Origin: Bolinopsis microptera
Lineage: Eukaryota; Ctenophora; Tentaculata; Lobata; Bolinopsidae
Length of the DNA stretch: 64,000 nucleotides
NCBI RefSeq assembly: GCF_026151205.1
Contig: NC_087075.1
Coordinates: 1,052,501-1,116,500, forward strand
Reading direction: 5' to 3'
The number at the start of each line of letters is the position of its first letter. The first letter of the stretch is position 1. Below the pieces are notes generated by a model. It saw only the letters and a program-made list of their open reading frames with translations. It did not search any database and was not told the origin of the DNA. The position numbers and the translations under genes are program-made. This document shows, in pieces, positions 1-18,038 of the stretch.

Positions 1-2057
1 ATCAGTCCTCCTCCTCCCCAGTCCTCTCCCAGCCCCCCTCCTTCTCCTCCTCCTATTCAGTCCTCCTCCTGATCCTCCTCCTGATCCTCAGTTCTCCTCA
101 GTCCTCCTTATCATTTCTCCTAAGTCCTCCTCCTGAGTCCTCCTCCTCCTCTTCCTCCTGAGTCCTCCTCCTGCGTCCTCCTCCTCCTCCCTCTCAGTCA
201 TCCTCCTCAGCCATCTTCCTCAGCCACCCTCTTCAGCCATTTTCCTCAGTACTCCTCAGTCCTCCTCCTTCTCAGTCGAAGTCATCGTCAGTCCTCCTCC
301 TCAGTCCTCCTCAGTCCTCCTCCTCCTCCTGGGTCATCCTCCTCCTCCTCCTCCTGGATCCTCCTCCTGGGTCTTCCTGATCCTCCCCAGTCCTCTTCCT
401 CCTCCCCTCCTCAGCCCTCCTCCACCGTTCGGTACCCTATATTTTCAAAACGGACAAAAAATAGAGCGGACAAAAACGGACAAAAATGGAAATAACATTT
501 AGATGCTTCCTCCTCCTACTCTTCCTCCTCCTCCTCCTGGGTCTTCCTGATTTTCCTCAGTCCTCTTCCTCCTCCCCTCCTCAGTCCTCCTCCTACTCCT
601 CCTCCTTGTCCTCAGTCCTCCTCATTAGTCCTCAACAGTCCTCCCCCTCCCCAGTCCTCCTCCTCCTCCTGAGTCCTCCTCCTGGGTCCTCCTCCTGGGT
701 CCTCCTCCTCCTCTTCATCCTCCTCCTCTTCCTCCTCAGTCCTCAGTCCTCCTCCTCCTCCTTCTCCTCAGTCCTCCATCCTCCTCCTCAGTCCTCCCCC
801 AGTCCCCCTCCTCCTCCTCCTATTCAGTCCTCCTCCTCCTCCTCCTCAGTCCTCCTCCTTCTCAGTCCTCCTCAGTCCTCCTCCTTCTCCTCCTGAGTCC
901 TCCTCCTCCTCCTCCTCCTCTTCCATCTCAGTCATCCTCCTTAGCCATCCTCTTCAGTCCTCCTCAGTCCTCCTCCTCAGTCCTCCTCCTCCTGGGTCCT
1001 CCTCCTCCTCTTCATCCTCCTCCTCTTCCTCCTCGGTCCTCAGTCCTCGGTCCTCAGTCCTCCTCCTCATCCTTCTCATCAGTCCTCCTCCTCCTCAGTC
1101 CTCTCCCAGTCCCCCTCCTTCTCCTCCTCCTATTCAGTCCTCCTCCTCCTCCTCTTCCTCCTCAGTTCTCCTCAGTCCTCCTTCTCATTTCTCCTAAGTC
1201 CTCCTCCTGAGTCCTCCTCATCCTCTTCCTCCTGAGTCCTCCTCCTGAGTCCGCCTCCTCCTCTTCCTCCTGAGTCCTCCTCCTGAGTCCTCCTCCTCCT
1301 CCCTCTCAGTCATCCTCCTCAGCCATCCTCCTCAGCCATCCTCCTCAGCCATCTTCCTCAGTACTCCTCAGTCCTCCTCCTTCTCAGTCATCGTCAGTCC
1401 TCCTCCTCAGTCCTCCTCAGTCCTCCTCCTCCTTCTGGGTCCTCCTCCTCCTCCTCCTTCTGGGTCCTCCTCCTGGGTCTTCCTGATCCTCCCCAGTCCT
1501 CTTCCTTCTCCCCTCCTCAGTCCTCCTCCTACTCCTCCTCCTCGTGCTTAGTTTTCCTCATCAGTCCTCAACAGTCCTCCTCCTCCCCAGTCCTCCTCCT
1601 CCTCCCGGGGCCTTTTCCTGGGTCCTCCTCCTGGGTCCTCCTCCTCCTGGGTCCTCCTCCTCCTGGGCCCTCCTTCTCCTCCTCAGTCCTTCTCCTCCTC
1701 CTCCTCAGTCCTCTTCCTCCTCTTCCTCCTCCTCCTCCTCCCTCTCAGTCATCCTCCTCAGCCATCCTCCTCAGCCATCCTCCTCAGTCCTCCTCCTGAG
1801 TCCTCCTCCTCCTGAGTCATCCTCCTCAGTTCTCCTCCTCCTCCACCTAGGTCCTCCTTCTGGGTCCTCCTCCTCCTCCTCCTCCTGGGTCTTCCTGATC
1901 CTCCTTCTCCCTCTCAGTCATCCTCCTCAGTCATCCTCCTCAGTCATCCTCCTCAGTCATCCTCCTCAGCCCTCCTCCTCAGCCATCCTCCTCAGCCATC
2001 CTCCTCAGTATTCTTCAGTCCTCCTCCGTCTCAGCCTCCTCAGTCCTCCTCCTGAGC
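1..2057. repeat. CT-rich (TCC / AGTCCTCC) low-complexity satellite
   Basis: The block is almost pure pyrimidine on the plus strand and consists of irregular iterations of TCCTCC, AGTCCTCCTCC and GGGTCCTCC. Open frames across it encode only Ser/Pro/Leu runs and are not genes. At about 428-500 it is interrupted by a non-repetitive module with GGACAAAAA repeats followed by the junction ACATTTAGATGCTTCC. The same module lies in inverse orientation at the edges of the GA-rich block at 20-23 kb, so the two blocks belong to one family. The window starts inside the block. Confidence 0.9.
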
Positions 2058-2239
2058 TAATGTCCACCAATGTCCGTCCGAGTCCGCCAATGTCCTTCCG
2101 GGTCCGCAAATGTCCGTCCGTGTCCGCCAATGTCCGTCCGTGTCCGCCAATGTCCCAAAAAACACGTCCGTTGTCTCATAGAATCCAAAAAGGACAGGAC
2201 ATAGGCGGACATAGACGGACATGACACCCCCCCCCCCCC
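2058..2239. repeat. GTCCG-rich module ending in a poly-C run
   Basis: Short tandem motifs GTCCGCCAAT and GTCCGTCC are followed by their inverse (GGCGGACA, GACGGACA), then by GACATGACA and a run of C. The same arrangement, GTCCG/CGGAC repeats next to CATG and then a C or G run, closes the block at 19.6-23.2 kb. It looks like the terminal module of a repeat family. Confidence 0.7.
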
Positions 2240-3868
2240 CGATAAAGCAGCGACCCTTGTCTAGGATAAAGCAGACCCCTTGTCTAGGATAAAGCAGCGA
2301 CCCTTGTCTAGGATAAAGCAGCGACCCTTGTCTAGGATAAAGCAGACCCCTTGTCTAGGATAAAGCAGCGACCCTTGTCTAGGATAAAGCAGCGACCCTT
2401 GTCTAGGATAAAGCAGACCCCTTGTCTAGGATAAAACAGCCCCCTTGTCTAGGATAAAGCAGCGACCCTTGTCTAGGATAAAGCAGCCCCCTTGTCTAGG
2501 ATAAAGCAGCGACCCTTGTCTAGGATAAAGCAGCCCCCTTGTCTAGGATAAAGCAGCCCCCTTGTCTAGGATAAAGCAGCGACCCTTGTCTAGGATAAAG
2601 CAGCGACCCTTGTCTAGGATAAAGCAGCCCCCTTGTCTAGGATAAAGCAGCGACCCTTGTCTAGGATAAAACAGCCCCCTTGTCTAGGATAAAGCAGCGA
2701 CCCCTTGTCTAGGATAAAGCAGCGACCCTTGTCTAGGATAAAGCAGCCCCCTTGTCTAGGATAAAGCAGCGACCCTTGTCTAGGATAAAGCAGACCCCTT
2801 GTCTAGGATAAAGCAGCGACCCTTGTCTAGGATAAAACAGCCCCCTTGTCTAGGATAAAGCAGCCCCCTTGTCTAGGATAAAGCAGCCCCCTTGTCTAGG
2901 ATAAAGCAGCGACCCTTGTCTAGGATAAAGCAGCGACCCTTGTCTAGGATAAAGCAGCGACCCTTGTCTAGGATAAAGCAGCCCCCTTGTCTAGGATAAA
3001 GCAGCGACCCTTGTCTAGGATAAAACAGCCCCCTTGTCTAGGATAAAGCAGCGACCCCTTGTCTAGGATAAAGCAGCGACCCTTGTCTAGGATAAAGCAG
3101 CCCCCTTGTCTAGGATAAAGCAGCGACCCTTGTCTAGGATAAAGCAGACCCCTTGTCTAGGATAAAGCAGCGACCCTTGTCTAGGATAAAACAGCCCCCT
3201 TGTCTAGGATAAAGCAGCGACCCTTGTCTAGGATAAAGCAGACCCCTTGTCTAGGATAAAGCAGCGACCCTTGTCTAGGATAAAACAGCCCCCTTGTCTA
3301 GGATAAAGCAGCGACCCTTGTCTAGGATAAAGCAGCCCCCTTGTCTAGGATAAAGCAGCCCCCTTGTCTAGGATAAAGCAGCCCCCTTGTCTAGGATAAA
3401 GCAGCGACCCTTGTCTAGGATAAAGCAGCGACCCTTGTCTAGGATAAAGCAGACCCCTTGTCTAGGATAAAGCAGCCCCCTTGTCTAGGATAAAGCAGCG
3501 ACCCTTGTCTAGGATAAAGCAGCCCCCTTGTCTAGGATAAAGCAGCGACCCTTGTCTAGGATAAAGCAGCCCCCCTTGTCTAGGATAAAGCAGCGACCCC
3601 TTGTCTAGGATAAAGCAGCCCCCCTTGTCTAGGATAAAGCAGCCCCCTTGTCTAGGATAAAGCAGCCCCCTTGTCTAGGATAAAGCAGCGACCCTTGTCT
3701 AGGATAAAGCAGCGACCCTTGTCTAGGATAAAGCAGCGACCCTTGGCCTTGTCTAGGATAAAACAGTGACCCTTGTCTAGGATAAAGCAGCGACCCTTGT
3801 CTAGGATAAAGCAGCCCCCCTTGTCTAGGATAAAGCAGCCCCCTTGTCTAGGATAAAGCAGCGACCCC
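2240..3868. repeat. 24-bp minisatellite (GATAAAGCAGCGACCC type)
   Basis: About 68 head-to-tail copies of a unit containing GATAAAGCAGCGACCC followed by TTGTCTAG. Copies differ mainly in one position class (CGACCC, ACCCC or CCCCC), which gives several intermixed subtypes. No coding potential is credible. Confidence 0.95.
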
Positions 3869-4215
3869 AGCCCCCCTGGCAAGTGACAGAACGTCCCTCC
3901 ATCTTAACAATCTGGGGCGGTCAGTTGAAGACTATAATTACACAAGATGTCGTGTTGCTGTCATCAGTGGTTTACATCAGATGTTCTGCCTCGCAATATC
4001 GAGGTGGTGTCCGGTACCAACCCTTTGTAAAGTGAACAAGGCAACTGTAACCTAGACAACAAGGGTCCTGCAATCATCATTATCCACGTGATGGTGATGT
4101 TTTGTAGTTTCGTTAGAGATGTGTACAGAGCCGAGGCCGAGGGAGGAGTTTTAAAATCTGCTGCAAAATTCCGAAAGACTACGATCTCTGGACCCTTACT
4201 GGTATATCAGTGAGT
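3869..4215. other. Unique intergenic stretch
   Basis: About 350 bases of non-repetitive sequence between two minisatellites. No conserved reading frame, splice-site pair or RNA gene is recognisable. Confidence 0.5.
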
Positions 4216-4716
4216 GTCAATGTACAATGCCACCCCAGCCCCCCCCCCCCCCCTGTAGTCTATACTATACAGGACTCTGTACAGTGCACTGCCCCCCCCT
4301 GTAGTCTATACTATACAGGACTCTGTACAGTGCACTGACCCCCTCCCCCCCCCCTGTAGTCTATACTATGTACAACATTCTGTACAGTGCACTGCCTCCC
4401 TCTATACAACATTCTGTACAGTGCACTGCCTCCCTCTATACAACATTCTGTACAGTGCACTGCCTCCCTCTATACATTCTGTACAGTGCACTGCCTCCCT
4501 CTATACATTCTGTACAGTGCACTGCCTCCCTATATACATTCTGTACAGTGCACTGCCTCCCTCAATACAACATTATGTACAGTGCACTGCCTCCCTCTAT
4601 ACATTATGTACAGTGCACTGCCTCCCTCTATACAACATTATGTACAGTGCACTGCCTCCCTCTATACATTCTGTACAGTGCACTGCCTCCCTCTATACAA
4701 CATTCTGTACAGTGTC
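4216..4716. repeat. Minisatellite with TGTACAGTGCACTGCC core
   Basis: Three longer units (CTGTAGTCTATACTATACAG plus the core) are followed by about eleven units of 28-34 bp, each with the core TGTACAGTGCACTGCCTCCC and a variable TATACAACATTC spacer. The core contains the palindromic words TGTACA and GTGCAC. Confidence 0.9.
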
Positions 4717-4824
4717 GGTGTACACTTGCTCTGATTGTATTGCAGCCCAACAAGTGAACACACAGTTGATTGGGCCGCACAGTTGATGAAGCCTTTTAAA
4801 GTCTGGTGTTGTACACAGCAGTGA

Positions 4825-5110
4825 GAGAGAGAGGGAGGGAGGGAGGGAGGGAGGGAGGGAGGGAGGGAGGGAGGGAGGGAGGGAGGGAGGGAGGGAGGGA
4901 GGGAGGGAGGGAGGGAGGGAGGGAGGGAGGGAGGGAGGGAGGGAGGGGAAGGGGGAGAGGGAGAGGGAGAGGGAGAGGGAGAGGGAGAGGGAGAGGGAGA
5001 GGGAGAGGGAGAGGGAGAGGGAGAGGGAGAGGGAGAGGGAGAGGGAGAGGGAGAGGGAGAGGGAGAGGGAGAGGGAGAGGGAGAGGGAGAGGGAGAGGGA
5101 GAGGGAGAGT
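4825..5110. repeat. (GGGA)n followed by (GGGAGA)n microsatellite
   Basis: Pure purine tract of about 285 bp. Roughly 120 bp have period 4 (GGGA), then about 165 bp have period 6 (GGGAGA). Mirror-symmetric purine tracts of this kind can form triplex DNA; that is a general property and was not measured here. Confidence 0.95.
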
Positions 5111-5588
5111 GTTTGAATGTTGGTGTGCGTCCAAATGGAATGCACTGTCTGGATTCTGATCAGTACAAACTTCAGACTAGATGGGAGTACTTTCTTGTTC
5201 TTTACTTGGAGCTCTGAAGCTTTCAACTTTCTGATGCTATTTCTCGTGAGAAGTGTTTGATTTTAGTTAACTCGTGATACATTGAATATTATCACACAAC
5301 TCGGGACTGAAGTTAGTTTTATCAAAACAACATCTTAAAAAACAGGCATTTCTCAAAAACATGCTTGCCTAAGCTGGTCGAGTCAGCCGTTAGGTGACTG
5401 GATTAGTGTGTTGTTAAAGACGTGTGTTGTTAGGTCATCTAGCAACACGTCACACATCACACGTCACACATCACACATCACACGTCACACATCACACACC
5501 CTAGCCTGTAGTATCTTACATCACTCGCACAACCAGAGAGAGCCACGTGGCCCTAGCTAACTAGCTAGCTTACCGCACGTACAACATA
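5111..5588. other. Unique intergenic stretch with a short CACA-rich patch
   Basis: Mostly unique sequence. A small tandem patch of CACACATCACACGT lies at about 5450-5505. No gene signal is seen. Confidence 0.5.
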
Positions 5589-5745
5589 CACTCACACATA
5601 CATACATACACTCATACATACACTCATACATACATACACTCACACATACATACACTCACATACATACACTCACACATACATACACTCACACATACATACA
5701 CTCACACTTACATACACTCACACATACACTCACAGTTCACACAAA
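5589..5745. repeat. (ACATACACTCAC)n minisatellite
   Basis: Imperfect tandem iterations of CATACATACACTCACA over about 155 bp. Confidence 0.85.
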
Positions 5746-5878
5746 CACTCACACAGATTGAAGTAGCTATACTGTAGCCAGTTGCCTGGGTACACATTTC
5801 ATAGCACATTTGTTGAGATCATCATTTCTATTGCATAACAATGTCAACATGGATTATGGAATGTTCTCTCTACCTGGG

Positions 5879-6060
5879 TCTACAGAGTATTACATTATCA
5901 CACCCTCTAATGTATCATATTACATCATCACTCTAATGTATCATATTACATCATCACACCCTGTAATGTATCACATTACATCATCACTCTAATGTATCAC
6001 ATTACATCATCACACCCTCTAATGTATCACATTACATCATCACTCTAATGTACAACACTT
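5879..6060. repeat. Minisatellite with TGTATCAYATTACATCATCA units
   Basis: About seven alternating long and short units. The long unit ends in CACCCTCTAA and the short one in CTCTAA. Confidence 0.85.
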
Positions 6061-6159
6061 TTATGTATTACATTACAGCCTCCCCACTCCAGTAAACTAG
6101 TTACACGCAATGATAGGATCACCCAAACATATACCCGGCCCGTAGTATGTTGAATCAGC

Positions 6160-6740
6160 ACACTCACCACCCCACCACACACGTCCACCCACCCCACCAC
6201 CACTCACGTCCACCCACCCCACCACACACGTCCACCCCACCACACACGTACACCCCACCACCACACACGTCCACCCCACCCCACACGTCCACCCACCCCA
6301 CCACACACGTCCACCCCACCCCACCACACACGTCCACCCCACCACACACGTACACCCCACCACCACACACGTCCACCCCACCCCACACGTCCACCCACCC
6401 CACCACACACGTCCACCCCACCCCACCACACACGTCCACCCCACCCCACCACACACGTCCACCCCACCCCACACGTCCACCACACCACCCCACCACACAC
6501 GTACACCCCACCACCACACACGTCCACCCCACCCCACACGTCCACCCACCCCACCACACACGTCCACCCCACCCCACCACACACGTCCACCCCACCCCAC
6601 ACGTCCACCACACCCCACCCCACACGTCCACCACACCACCCCACCACACACGTCCACCCCACCACCACACACGTCCACCCCACCCCACACGTCCACCACA
6701 CCACCCCACCACACACGTCCACCCCACCACCACACACGTC
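6160..6740. repeat. (CCACCCCACCACACACGT)n minisatellite
   Basis: C/A-rich array with units of 13-24 bp. Each contains ACACGT and CCACCCCA words. Open frames on both strands are by-products of the repeat. Confidence 0.95.
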
Positions 6741-6827
6741 TACAACATTATCAACATTTATCAGCAGCATGTACCTCAGTTCACACTCTTTAGTCACAGT
6801 GCATTCCACGCTTGTGGTGTACATTGA

Positions 6828-7165
6828 GTGTAGCAGTGTTACAGTGTAGCAGTGTTACAGTGTTACAGTGTTACAGTGTTACAGTGTTACAGTGTTACAG
6901 TGTTATAGTGTTACAGTGTTATAGTGTTACAGTGTTACAGTGTTACAGTGTAGCAGTGTTACAGTGTTACAGTGTTACAGTGTTACAGTGTAGCAGTGTT
7001 ACAGTGTTACAGTGTAGCAGTGTTACAGTGTTACAGTGCTACAGTGTTACAGTGTAGCAGTGTTACAGTGTTACAGTGTAGCAGTGTTACAGTGTTACAG
7101 TGTTACAGTGCTACAGTGTAGCAGTGTTACAGTGTTACAGTGTTACAGTGCTACAGTGTTTACCT
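6828..7165. repeat. 10-bp minisatellite (GTTACAGTGT)
   Basis: About 33 copies of GTTACAGTGT with interspersed variants GTAGCAGTGT, GTTATAGTGT and GCTACAGTGT. Confidence 0.95.
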
Positions 7166-7417
7166 CTGTATTCTCCAAACACACACGCTACGATGAGGCT
7201 ACACACTAAACGTGTGTATAATATTAATAATAACACATCAGACTTTTGTAACAATATGAGCGAGTGTAGTGTATCTGCTAATCCGGCCTTGTAGCTGAGG
7301 TATGAGGTTAATACTGTAGTAGCAACTACTAGTTAGTAGTAGCAGGGTTCAGGTTAAGTAATTAAGTAATAATCACTCCGAGAGAGACTACCTTAGTTTA
7401 GAGGGGGAGTAACTTAT
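7166..7417. other. Unique stretch upstream of the DLIC promoter array
   Basis: About 250 bases of AT-rich unique sequence with no gene signal. Confidence 0.4.
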
Positions 7418-8485
7418 CACTCAGGTAGGGTTGGTATTTAAACAAATAACACTCAGGTAGGGTTGGTATTTAAACAAATAACACTCAGGTAGGGTTGGTA
7501 TTTAAACAAATAACACTCAGGTAGGATTGGTATTTAAACAAATAACACTCAGGTAGGATTGGTATTTAAACAAATAACACTCAGGTAGGATTGGTATTTA
7601 AACAAATAACACTTAGGTAGGGTTGGTATTTAAACAAATAACACTCAGGAAGGGTTGGTATTTAAACAAATAACACTCAGGTAGGGTTGGTATTTAAACA
7701 AATAACACTCAGGTAGGGTTGGTATTTAAACAAATAACACTCAGGAAGGGTTGGTATTTAAACAAATAACACTCAGGTAGGGTTGGTATTTAAACAAATA
7801 ACACTCAGGTAGGATTGGTATTTAAACAAATAACACTCAGGTAGGGTTGGTATTTAAACAAATAACACTCAGGAAGGGTTGGTATTTAAACAAATAACAC
7901 TCTGGTAGGGTTGGTATTTAAACAAATAACACTCAGGTAGGGTTGGTATTTAAAGAAATAACACTCAGGTAGGGTTGGTATTTAAACAAATAACACTCAG
8001 GTAGGGTTGGTATTTAAACAAATAACACTCAGGTAGGGTTGGTATTTAAACAAATAACACTCAGGTAGGGTTGGTATTTAAACAAATAACACTCAGGTAG
8101 GGTTGGTATTTAAACAAATAACACTCAGGTAGGGTTGGTATTTAAACAAATAACACTCAGGTAGGGTTGGTATTTAAACAAATAACACTCAGGAAGGGTT
8201 GGTATTTAAACAAATAACACTCAGGTAGGGTTGGTATTTAAACAAATAACACTCAGGTAGGGTTGGTATTTAAAGAAATAACACTCAGGTAGGGTTGGTA
8301 TTTAAACAAATAACACTCAGGTAGGGTTGGTATTTAAAGAAATAACACTCAGGTAGGGTTGGTATTTAAACAAATAACACTCAGGTAGGGTTGGTATTTA
8401 AACAAATAACACTCAGGTAGGGTTGTTATTTAAACAAATAACACTCAGGTAGGGTTGGTATTTAAACAAATAACACTCAGGTAGG
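7418..8485. repeat. 32-bp minisatellite abutting the dynein LIC start codon
   Basis: About 33 near-identical 32-bp copies, each containing CACTCAGGTAGGGTTGG followed by TATTTAAACAAATAA. The last partial copy reads CACTCAGGTAGGATGG, in which ATG is the start codon of the dynein light intermediate chain. The array therefore replaces the region where promoter and 5' UTR should lie. Each unit carries a TATA-like TATTTAAA. Some internal copies have GGATTGG, one base away from the coding GGATGG, which suggests the unit was copied from the gene edge or the reverse. Confidence 0.95.
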
Positions 8486-15199
<6,714 letters not shown>

Positions 15200-15391
15200 A
15201 TACAATGGGACTTTTTGTAGGGTTACCTAGATTAACCTGTCGCTGTGCATGGTTGAAAATTATTATTTGACGTTGGTTTTTATATTAAATTTGTTTGTAT
15301 TGATTTGTAATAATTTCCTATTTTTGGCATTTTGTATTTTGTACTCTTCTCTTACTTAAACTTACTGGGTGTTTTTGTTTTTATACGTGAA

Positions 15392-15397
15392 AATAAA
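15392..15397 (+). terminator. Candidate polyadenylation signal of the DLIC gene
   Basis: AATAAA, 193 bases after the stop codon. It is the first canonical hexamer downstream in an AT-rich 3' region. Confidence 0.6.
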
Positions 15398-15399
15398 CT

Positions 15400-17928
15400 T
15401 ATTTGTATTGGATGTAAAGTGTATATTTAAACCATATTTAACTTTTACATAAATATTTCTTAACAATTTACATACGTGGAACATAAGTCACGTGACATTA
15501 GTCACTCCGACTTATTTAACTAGGCTTGCTTACTTTACGTTTGCATGAGTTGTGTATTTAAACTAATAATTGTCGCTGAAAGTAAAAACGCTGCTTGATT
15601 TAAGAATGTAAATTTAAAAACTAGGGTTTTGTACAATTGTTTTTTATTTGTTACTTTATTTAGACGAACTTTTCTTTTATTTGTGAACTTTATATATCTT
15701 TAAAATGATGAACTTTTCTTGTTGTTTCTTGATTTTGTATCTTATTTTTCTGATATTGGGATTTTCTCGTAATATTATGTGTATCTTATCTGTGGTTTTT
15801 TCTTATTTGATGCAATTTATTGAATGCCCGTACCATTTTATTTTGAAACTGACGTATTTTTTCTCAAACTAAGCTACTGTCACGCGACCCTAAAAAAGGT
15901 CTTCTAGGAAGCGGGATTTCGCTCTTAGTATGCACTGTTGTTACCATTCAGGACGCGCGCATGGAATTTAATCCGGCTTGGCGCGTCCGCATTAGCCATC
16001 TTGAAACAGTTTGCAGAGGGAAAACTGGTAGTTAGTTTATTAGCTATATTATCAGGCCTACAGTACACTGACTTAGAACTGTCGTTTTTTTGAGGACTGT
16101 CAATTAAAGTTACACCAAGCAAAATACACAGAAATCGGTACCGGAACACTTTTAATCAACTCTAATATATTATGCGACACCATATATTAGTAAGGCCAAA
16201 ATACGTTTTATTTAACAGCAAAGTATATGATAAATGTTAAAATATAATTAAATACAGATATTCGAAGTTCCTGGTCATCAGCGTAAGATTGGAAATATCG
16301 TGAGGCATTGCCCCTAATTTTGTGTGTTTATAGTAATTGGTAATACGCCCCCAGCACTTCAATAATAGTGGAGCGGTTGAGAAAGATACTGCCCTCTCGT
16401 CAAGTACACAATCTTTGACCAAGGGACGCCACGAACTACTATGGAAGAGGTAAGAGTTTGGTGGTGAGAAATATCATTTTAAAGGTCCGTGAAATTAATT
16501 CTCAGCCTGCGACAGCGGTACGACTACAATCGTATCAAGTGGCAGGGAATTTGACGTGATATGAAGCCGTGATCTAACCGATAAGAAAAAGAGATTAATT
16601 TGCAATACGTTAAAATTGTTAACACGGTATAATAAGAATTTTGAAATATTTCGATAGTTCGATTTAATTGAATGACAATTCCCCAAAATCTGGCTCTGAC
16701 TCCAAACACAGAACAATTTGTGAAACAATGTGAACTTTATTATAGATGTAACATGCAAGGAAAATTAACTGGCTGTGCTATTATATTTTGTACTCCGGCT
16801 TATTTAAAGATAGTCGGATATCCAAAAATGTACAATTCTAAATCTATCGTACGGTAATAGTATACGGTATCCAGGTACATTAATCGATAATAAGTATTCT
16901 GTATCTATATAATTTTATATAATTAAACTGTAAACGCAGTTTTTGGGATATATGATTAGATGGGAGGAATTATTTTGCGTAAAAAACCTTGTTGTACAGA
17001 GGTACCGTGTCATAGTAAATAATAGAGAGGTTTAACTGAGTTTTTCGCTGAGATCACCCTTGATCTGAGCCGAGCATGCACGTGTGGGAATCAGGAATAC
17101 TGTATCTAAAACATTTCCCGGCGAATCACTACGCGTGGGACCAATGGATGAAATGCGACCATTTAGTCAATCAAAACATCTGCTGTCCCGCGCGTAGCGT
17201 ACGTGCGCGCGAGAAGAGGAGGCGGCGCAATCAGTATTATAACATTTTAAACCGCGCGTTCCGTTAAGTAGTGTTTTAATTAGTCTGGTACATTGAACCT
17301 GGTGTAGAACATGTATATGTTATAATGTACTTCCGCGCAAATACAGACGAGCTGTATACAGACGATCTGCTGTTGAGTACCACAAATCATACACTCCATC
17401 TTTGTGAATAACGGAAAATTCTCGAGTATAATTTGTTATATCTGTGGAAGATAAAAGATATAAACTTACAGCCTAAAAATAGAATAATTTAATAAAGTCC
17501 GTAAACTACATAGCAAGAAAAAGAAAATATGAAATAAATAAAATAATGTAAAAACTTTTACCCATCTGATATGCTCAGAATTCAGATTTTAAAAATCTAA
17601 TTTAAAAATGACAGGAAAGTGACAGCCAAATTTGTAATATGTTTTGTAAAGCCGATAGATTTAAATAACAGACGACTAAGTTTTCTATTTTTGAGGTTAT
17701 AGAAATGGCCATGTGACAGAGGTTCCGACTCATTCTGAGTTGTTTATCAATCATTACTCAATGCTTTAACCTAATTAGTTAATTAATTAACCTGATTAGT
17801 TAATTAGTTCACAATATCTCATGTATTCAGATCTAAAACAAAACGTATTATAGTGACTAGTTATAGTGACGGTTATATAAAATAGGATCCCAACACCGAT
17901 CAAATATGTAGAAAACAATTCATCATCA
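15400..17928. other. Convergent intergenic region
   Basis: About 2.5 kb between the 3' ends of the DLIC gene (plus) and the BTB gene (minus). It is AT-rich and unique, with GC-rich islands at about 15940-16000 and 17180-17260 that carry GCGCG words. Short open frames show no family resemblance. I see no gene or RNA. Confidence 0.5.
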
Positions 17929-17934
17929 TTTATT
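17929..17934 (-). terminator. Candidate polyadenylation signal of the BTB gene
   Basis: TTTATT on the plus strand (AATAAA on the minus strand), about 105 bases beyond the BTB stop codon. Confidence 0.5.
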
Positions 17935-18038
17935 TAAAACACGATAAATAAAACATCTTAACGATGCAAAACCAGTCAATAATATCACATGATGTATCAG
18001 TCACGTGGTCTTGACACGTGACTTTGTCAGGAATTAGT

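Noticed and set aside
2240-3868. CRISPR-like array
   Set aside because: Direct repeats are contiguous with no unique spacers, and the DNA is animal nuclear. The same holds for the other minisatellites.
16237-17267. Several 60-87 codon frames between the DLIC and BTB genes
   Set aside because: Short, overlapping on both strands, AT-rich and without any family resemblance or splice context.
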